Of a stretch of 64,000 nucleotides of DNA, positions 60,108-64,000 are shown one piece after another. The first letter of the stretch is position 1, and each line of letters starts with the position of its first letter. A model generated the notes under the pieces. The model did not search any database. It worked only from the letters and a program-made list of their open reading frames with translations, and was not told the DNA's origin. Position numbers and translations under genes: made by a program. The DNA comes from Roseimicrobium sp. ORNL1 (GTDB taxonomy: Bacteria; Verrucomicrobiota; Verrucomicrobiia; Verrucomicrobiales; Verrucomicrobiaceae), in the NCBI RefSeq assembly GCF_011044495.1, contig NZ_CP049143.1, forward strand, positions 3,596,001 through 3,660,000, given 5' to 3'.

Positions 60108-61250
60108 TCAAGGAGCTCCGGCGCCGAGGGAAGCCGCCTCGCTGGTGACCTTGGGCTCACCAGCGATCGGCAGGGAAGCTGCCGGTTCGCTGGACGATGA
60201 GTTGTTCCTCTGAAAGGCCACTGTGGCGGCGAGGAGTCCCAGCTCCACAAACAACTTGGTGACCGCGAGCTTCACCAACATCAGGGCATCGACCCCGGGC
60301 AAAAGGCGGGCCCAATCGTCCGGATTCACCAGGAACCCAATAGCCAGGTAAGCCACCATGCCGAGGCAGGCCATGAGAAGCGCCCGTCGCCCCATTTGCT
60401 GACGCCATGCTGCCTTGGAGTGCACGCCGAGAATCCGCCCGGCGACCACATGTCCAGCAAACACCGCCGCACGTCCCAGCACCATCGCGAGCCCCAAGCT
60501 GCCTCCACCGATGATCACACACAGGAACACCAGGAAATCTCCCAGCAGCGAAAGCAACTGCACCGACAGGTGCCGCACAAAGACGTAATAGATGCGGATG
60601 GAATCCAACAGGGGATTGAAGTGCGAGTCGCGGTTGTTCTCGATGTAGACCGTGGCAATCGGCACCTGCGTGATGGTCATGCGGTCGCGAGCCGCCATCA
60701 CCAGCATCTGCATTTCGAAATCATAGCCATTGATTCGCACGTGCAGCAGCGAGGCCATCAGCGAGCGTGGGATGGCACGCAGACCAGTCTGCGTGTCCGT
60801 CAACGAGGGGCCCATCAGGCCGCAGTACACCGTGCGGGTGAGGGTGTTTCCGAACCGGCTGCGCAGCGGCACGTCCCCAGAAAACCCACGGGAACCCAGC
60901 ACCAATTCATCCGGCGTCTCCATGGCGCGCGCTCCAACCCTGAGAATGTCCACCGGCAAGTGCTGTCCATCGGCGTCGGCCGTGACCAGGACGCTGTTGG
61001 ACGTGTCCGTGCAGAGGAAGTGATTCATCCCCGTGCGCAGTGCCGCACCCTTGCCCAGATTGGCCGAGTGGGTCAGCAGGATGACTTTCGCATCTTGCAC
61101 GACGGACTCAAAAATCGCGTCGCACTCGCTCGGGCTCCCATCGTTCACCAGAATGATGCGATTCACCCGATCATCCGCAGAGAGGGCGGCGACGACTGAA
61201 AGCAGCTGTCCCGAGGGCTTGAGCGCCGGGATAAGAACGGTGATGGGCAT
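60108..61250 (-). CDS. Glycosyltransferase family 2 protein with GtrA-like membrane domain
   Basis: 380 residues. The GT-A part (1-220) has MPITVLIPALKPSGQL, ILVNDGSPSECDAIF, ADADGQHLPVDI (the D-x-D motif), and TDTQTGLRAIPR. Four TM helices follow (about 230-345), as in polyprenyl-phosphate sugar transferases fused to a GtrA-like domain. It probably links a sugar to a lipid carrier for envelope glycan synthesis. It converges on nothing close; rsgA is 195 bp further down and the next gene upstream is 55 bp away on the same strand. Confidence 0.9.
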   Translation of the reverse strand: MPITVLIPALKPSGQLLSVVAALSADDRVNRIILVNDGSPSECDAIFESVVQDAKVILLTHSANLGKGAALRTGMNHFLCTDTSNSVLVTADADGQHLPVDILRVGARAMETPDELVLGSRGFSGDVPLRSRFGNTLTRTVYCGLMGPSLTDTQTGLRAIPRSLMASLLHVRINGYDFEMQMLVMAARDRMTITQVPIATVYIENNRDSHFNPLLDSIRIYYVFVRHLSVQLLSLLGDFLVFLCVIIGGGSLGLAMVLGRAAVFAGHVVAGRILGVHSKAAWRQQMGRRALLMACLGMVAYLAIGFLVNPDDWARLLPGVDALMLVKLAVTKLFVELGLLAATVAFQRNNSSSSEPAASLPIAGEPKVTSEAASLGAGAP

Positions 61251-61304
61251 TACCGACTGCTTGTAGCAAATGGCCGGAATGCAACAAGGCTATTTTACTT
61301 TCTC

Positions 61305-61769
61305 TCAGTGACCGTTGCCGTTTCGCCCGTCACTGCGCACGTACCACAAGCAGTTGTACCGCAGGGCGTGACGGTCGTGGAGCTGGAAGAACTCCGAGAG
61401 GGAAATCTCGCCACATTCGCGCTTCTCCCCGCCAAACTGGTACTCCGTGGCGAACGCCACGCGGTGCTGGGGAGAGGCCTCCAACAGGCGCTGCATCAGA
61501 TCCATGACGTCATCCCGGGTTTCGGAGCGGAAAAGCAGGGCATCATCACAGGGCCAGTCCATCACCGTGCCGGCGTAGCAGGCACTCTTCGCCCCTTCGA
61601 GTTCCTTGTTGGCGAGGTTCACCATGACCCCATGCATGTTGTCGAAGACCGGCTGGAACAAGCCGCGACGACTGACCAGGTCGGAGGCAGCACGACAGGC
61701 AAAGCTGGGATAGCGCGGCAGTGGTGGCGCTTCAGGACAGTCGATGGAGATGAGTTCGATCGCAGGCAC
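61305..61769 (-). CDS. Hypothetical protein, 154 residues
   Basis: Starts MPAIELISIDCPEAPPLPRYPSFACRAASDLVSRRGLFQP, then MHGVMVNLANKELEGAKSACYAGTVMDWPCDDALLFRSETRDDVMDLMQRLLEASPQHRVAFATEYQF and ends with RYNCLWYVRSDGRNGNGH. Six cysteines are scattered along the chain. No family recognised. It lies 55 bp upstream of the glycosyltransferase gene and 88 bp from the VanX-like gene, all on the minus strand. Confidence 0.6.
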   Translation of the reverse strand: MPAIELISIDCPEAPPLPRYPSFACRAASDLVSRRGLFQPVFDNMHGVMVNLANKELEGAKSACYAGTVMDWPCDDALLFRSETRDDVMDLMQRLLEASPQHRVAFATEYQFGGEKRECGEISLSEFFQLHDRHALRYNCLWYVRSDGRNGNGH

Positions 61770-61857
61770 GTGTGTGGTCGCGGGGATTTGGCGACACGAC
61801 GCGTGTGGCGATCACTTTATTAGTCATTCGGGATGCTGTTTTTTTAGTGACCGATTA

Positions 61858-62616
61858 TTAGCTTTTAGGCGAATCGCGCTCTTCGTACTCTTGTGTTTTT
61901 GGCTGCGACTTTTGTGACATTTTTCGAGCTTTCACATAGTCATCTGGAGAAAAATTTTCGAGCGGGAATTCTTCCCAGCCTTTGGCATCGAAGTGCCACC
62001 ACTCGCTGGGGAAAATCTCAAATCCGTGCTTCACCATCACCTGCTGGAGCAGGGCGCGGTTCTTCAGAGCTTCGGGGGACACGAGCTTGAAATCTGCCGC
62101 AGCCTTCGGAGAGAAATCATCGTAGCCGGTCGGCATGGGAAGCTCCGTTCCCGTCTTCAGATCGATGAGCGTGAGATCCACCGCGGCGCCCCGGTTGTGC
62201 CGTGAACCCTTGGCAGGATCTGCCACATAATTGGGATCGGGAAGCGTCTTCCAGAATTCATACTGCACCGAGCGGGGGCGGTAGCCGTCCCAAATCTTGA
62301 GCCCAAGTCCCTGACCTCCCAGTTCCTTTTGCACGGCAGCGAGTCGATCCACCACCGAGCGACGCAGCAGACAGGTGTTCGATGCATAAAATCTCTTTTT
62401 GAAAAAATTCTGTTCGGTGGCGTACGGCAGTGAAATCACGATGCCCGGAATGACAGAACTGACCTCCACGAACTCGTGGCCCGGTTTGAAGGACGAAGGG
62501 GAGGGAGGTGGCGCGGGCTGGGAGTCATCCGCCGTGACGCGGTGTGTCAGCGGTAGCGCTGACAGCAGAACCAAGTGCACAATGACCAATGGGAGCCGCC
62601 TTGGGAGGGAAGTCAT
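61858..62616 (-). CDS. ddpX: D-alanyl-D-alanine dipeptidase, VanX/DdpX family
   Basis: 252 residues with a signal peptide (residues 1-30). GIVISLPYATEQNFFKKRFYASNTCLLRR is the typical VanX start, GSRHNRGAAVDLTL carries the zinc His and Asp, and PSEWWHFDAKGWEEF carries the catalytic Glu and last zinc His. The enzyme cleaves D-Ala-D-Ala. In this lineage it is more likely for peptidoglycan recycling than for vancomycin resistance, as no vanA/vanH genes are nearby. A basic charged tail (KARKMSQKSQPKTQEYEERDSPKS) ends the protein. Confidence 0.88.
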   Translation of the reverse strand: MTSLPRRLPLVIVHLVLLSALPLTHRVTADDSQPAPPPSPSSFKPGHEFVEVSSVIPGIVISLPYATEQNFFKKRFYASNTCLLRRSVVDRLAAVQKELGGQGLGLKIWDGYRPRSVQYEFWKTLPDPNYVADPAKGSRHNRGAAVDLTLIDLKTGTELPMPTGYDDFSPKAAADFKLVSPEALKNRALLQQVMVKHGFEIFPSEWWHFDAKGWEEFPLENFSPDDYVKARKMSQKSQPKTQEYEERDSPKS

Positions 62617-62729
62617 GGGCAGACCTTAGCACATTTCGTGAGAATCCTGTGTCCAAGGAACCCTCAGAGGTACCTACATGTCTTTGCCGCTTGAAAGTGG
62701 CACCCCGCACCGTTAGCCTTTGATTCCTC

Positions 62730-64000
62730 ATGTCGAAATTTCTCCGCATTCTCCTCTGGTTTGGCATCTCTGCGCTTGGCGCGGGATCGGTGGCGTACTC
62801 TGCCCTGCATCAGGGTGAGACCATCAATGCCCTCTGGCTGGTGGTCGCGGGTCTGTGCACCTTCGCCGTGGCGTACCGCTTCTACTCGAAGTGGCTGGTG
62901 ACCAAGGTACTGGTCCTGGATGCGCAGCGCGCCACGCCTGCCTATACCAAGAAGGACGGCAAGGACTATGTGCCCACGAACAAGTGGGTCGTCTTCGGTC
63001 ACCATTTCGCTGCCATCGCCGGTCCCGGACCGCTCGTGGGTCCAGTGCTCGCCGCCCAGTTCGGCTACCTCCCCGGCATGCTCTGGCTTCTCATCGGTGC
63101 CACCTTGGGCGGCGGGGTGCATGACGCGATTGTGATGTTTGCCTCCATCCGCCGCGGCGGGAAGTCACTCGGCCAGATGTTGAAGGAGGAAATCAATCCC
63201 GTGGTGGGCATCGTGGCCATGATCTCCGTGCTCGGCATCATGACCATCCTGCTGGCTGTGCTGGGCCTGGTGGTGGTGAAGGCGCTGGCAGAGAGCTCCT
63301 GGAGCCTCTTCACGATAGCCATGACCATCCCGCTCGCGCTGATCATGGGCATGGCGCACACCATGTTCAAAGCAAGCGTGCGGAGCGTCACCATCTTCGG
63401 CATCGTCGGACTGCTCGTCAGCGTGTGGGCCGGCAGCAAACTGCCCGAATGGGGCATCGCCCACTATTTCGACCATCCTGGTGAATGGCACGCCTGGTCC
63501 ATCATGATTTACGGCTTCGCCGCGTCGGTGCTTCCGGTGTGGCTATTGCTCGCTCCGCGAGATTACCTGAGCACCTTCATGAAAATCGGCACGGTGGCCG
63601 TGCTCGCCATCGCTATCATCTTCGTGGCGCCCCAGTTGCACATGCCGAAGCTGACCAAGTTCGTTGACGGAACCGGCCTCGTGTTCGCAGGCACTGTCTT
63701 CCCCTTCGTCTTCATTACCATTGCGTGTGGCGCTATCTCAGGATTCCACGCGCTGATTTCCTCTGGTACCACACCCAAGCTGCTGGACCGTGAAGACAAC
63801 ATCCGCAGCATCGCCTACGGCGCGATGATTACCGAGATGCTCGTGGCTCTCATGGCTCTGATCGCCGCTTGCGCACTGATGCCCGGTGAGTATTTCGCCA
63901 TCAACGCCGGCATGAACAAGACACTTCCTCCTGACAAGGTGGTGGAAACCATCACGGCAGCAGGCTTTCCCGTGACGGTGGACGGCATGAACACGCTCGC
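62730..64000 (+). CDS. cstA: Carbon starvation protein CstA, 3' end outside window
   Basis: The frame opens with the ATG at 62730 (MSKFLRILLWFGISALGAGS) and stays open to the last base, giving 423 codons. CstA-family blocks are visible: TKKDGKDYVPTNKWVVFGHHFAAIAGPGPLVGPVLAAQFGYLPGMLWLLIGATLGGGVHDAIVMFASIRRGGKSLGQ, and GAISGFHALISSGTTPKLLD. The protein has many TM helices and takes up pyruvate or peptides during carbon starvation. It is divergent from the VanX-like gene with a 113 bp gap. Confidence 0.93.
   Translation, partial: MSKFLRILLWFGISALGAGSVAYSALHQGETINALWLVVAGLCTFAVAYRFYSKWLVTKVLVLDAQRATPAYTKKDGKDYVPTNKWVVFGHHFAAIAGPGPLVGPVLAAQFGYLPGMLWLLIGATLGGGVHDAIVMFASIRRGGKSLGQMLKEEINPVVGIVAMISVLGIMTILLAVLGLVVVKALAESSWSLFTIAMTIPLALIMGMAHTMFKASVRSVTIFGIVGLLVSVWAGSKLPEWGIAHYFDHPGEWHAWSIMIYGFAASVLPVWLLLAPRDYLSTFMKIGTVAVLAIAIIFVAPQLHMPKLTKFVDGTGLVFAGTVFPFVFITIACGAISGFHALISSGTTPKLLDREDNIRSIAYGAMITEMLVALMALIAACALMPGEYFAINAGMNKTLPPDKVVETITAAGFPVTVDGMNTL

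Noticed and set aside
61858-62616. Vancomycin resistance locus
   Set aside because: Only the VanX-like dipeptidase is present; vanH, vanA and the two-component genes are not seen.
1-64000. CRISPR array, prophage, insertion sequences or rRNA genes
   Set aside because: No regular spacer repeats, phage structural genes, transposases or rRNA segments were seen by reading.

Overview
The window is a 64 kb stretch of a GC-rich bacterial chromosome that most likely comes from the Verrucomicrobiota (a Verrucomicrobium/Prosthecobacter/Roseimicrobium-like lineage). This is inferred from gene content: secreted sulfatases, a DUF1552 Tat protein, a DUF1080 protein, Tat-exported Gfo/Idh/MocA oxidoreductases and a VWA protein with a single N-terminal membrane anchor. 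Genes are dense on both strands, with short gaps and little mobile DNA. No rRNA, phage, insertion sequence or CRISPR array is visible.

Layout. 1-2.9 kb: ribBA (cut by the window start), ribH, nusB and ftsY on the + strand. 3-7.8 kb: a fused AhbA/AhbB-like AsnC protein, TerC, a YugP-like zinc peptidase, an NhaR-like LysR regulator with a palindrome over its start codon, and a short hibernation factor. 7.8-14.5 kb: two sulfatases, a thioesterase, a GNAT plus nitrilase pair, mscL and a small Cys-rich exported peptide. 14.5-24 kb: a doubly frameshifted SnoaL pseudogene, tRNA-Val(CAC), a bestrophin, a SUKH-type operon, exported small proteins including a cupredoxin, and a DUF1552 protein. 24-27.1 kb: uvrA.

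27.3-33.5 kb holds the most notable locus. Eight tightly packed + strand genes encode a complete ubiquitin-like conjugation pathway: two membrane proteins with B-box-like zinc fingers, a ubiquitin-like protein ending in a free glycine, a ThiF/E1 enzyme, a membrane-anchored JAB/JAMM peptidase, a polytopic membrane protein with a cytosolic FHA domain, a membrane-anchored RING-finger (E3-like) protein and an E2 with HPN motif and catalytic cysteine. The stop/start overlaps and 6-27 bp gaps indicate one operon. Five of the eight products carry membrane segments, so the pathway probably works at the inner membrane. Related RING/E1/E2/JAB neighbourhoods have been predicted by comparative genomics. 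The B-box and FHA membrane components, and any function, look uncharacterised.

33.5-44.3 kb: an ECF sigma factor next to tandem DUF2007 genes, an AraC/DUF2239 locus with a striking promoter repeat, csaA, a DUF1080-oxidoreductase pair with a LysR gene, tRNA-Ser(CGA), and an acetyltransferase gene flanked by integron attC-like sequences. 44.6-57.6 kb: a proton-pumping pyrophosphatase, small metabolic genes, a primase-like protein coupled to an endonuclease IV-fold protein, topoisomerase IB, an SDR, an oxidoreductase and a VWA protein. 57.6-64 kb: two FKBP isomerases, rsgA, a glycosyltransferase, a VanX-like dipeptidase and cstA (cut by the window end).

All calls come from reading translated sequence and motifs. 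No database search was run, so family names are recognition-level assignments.
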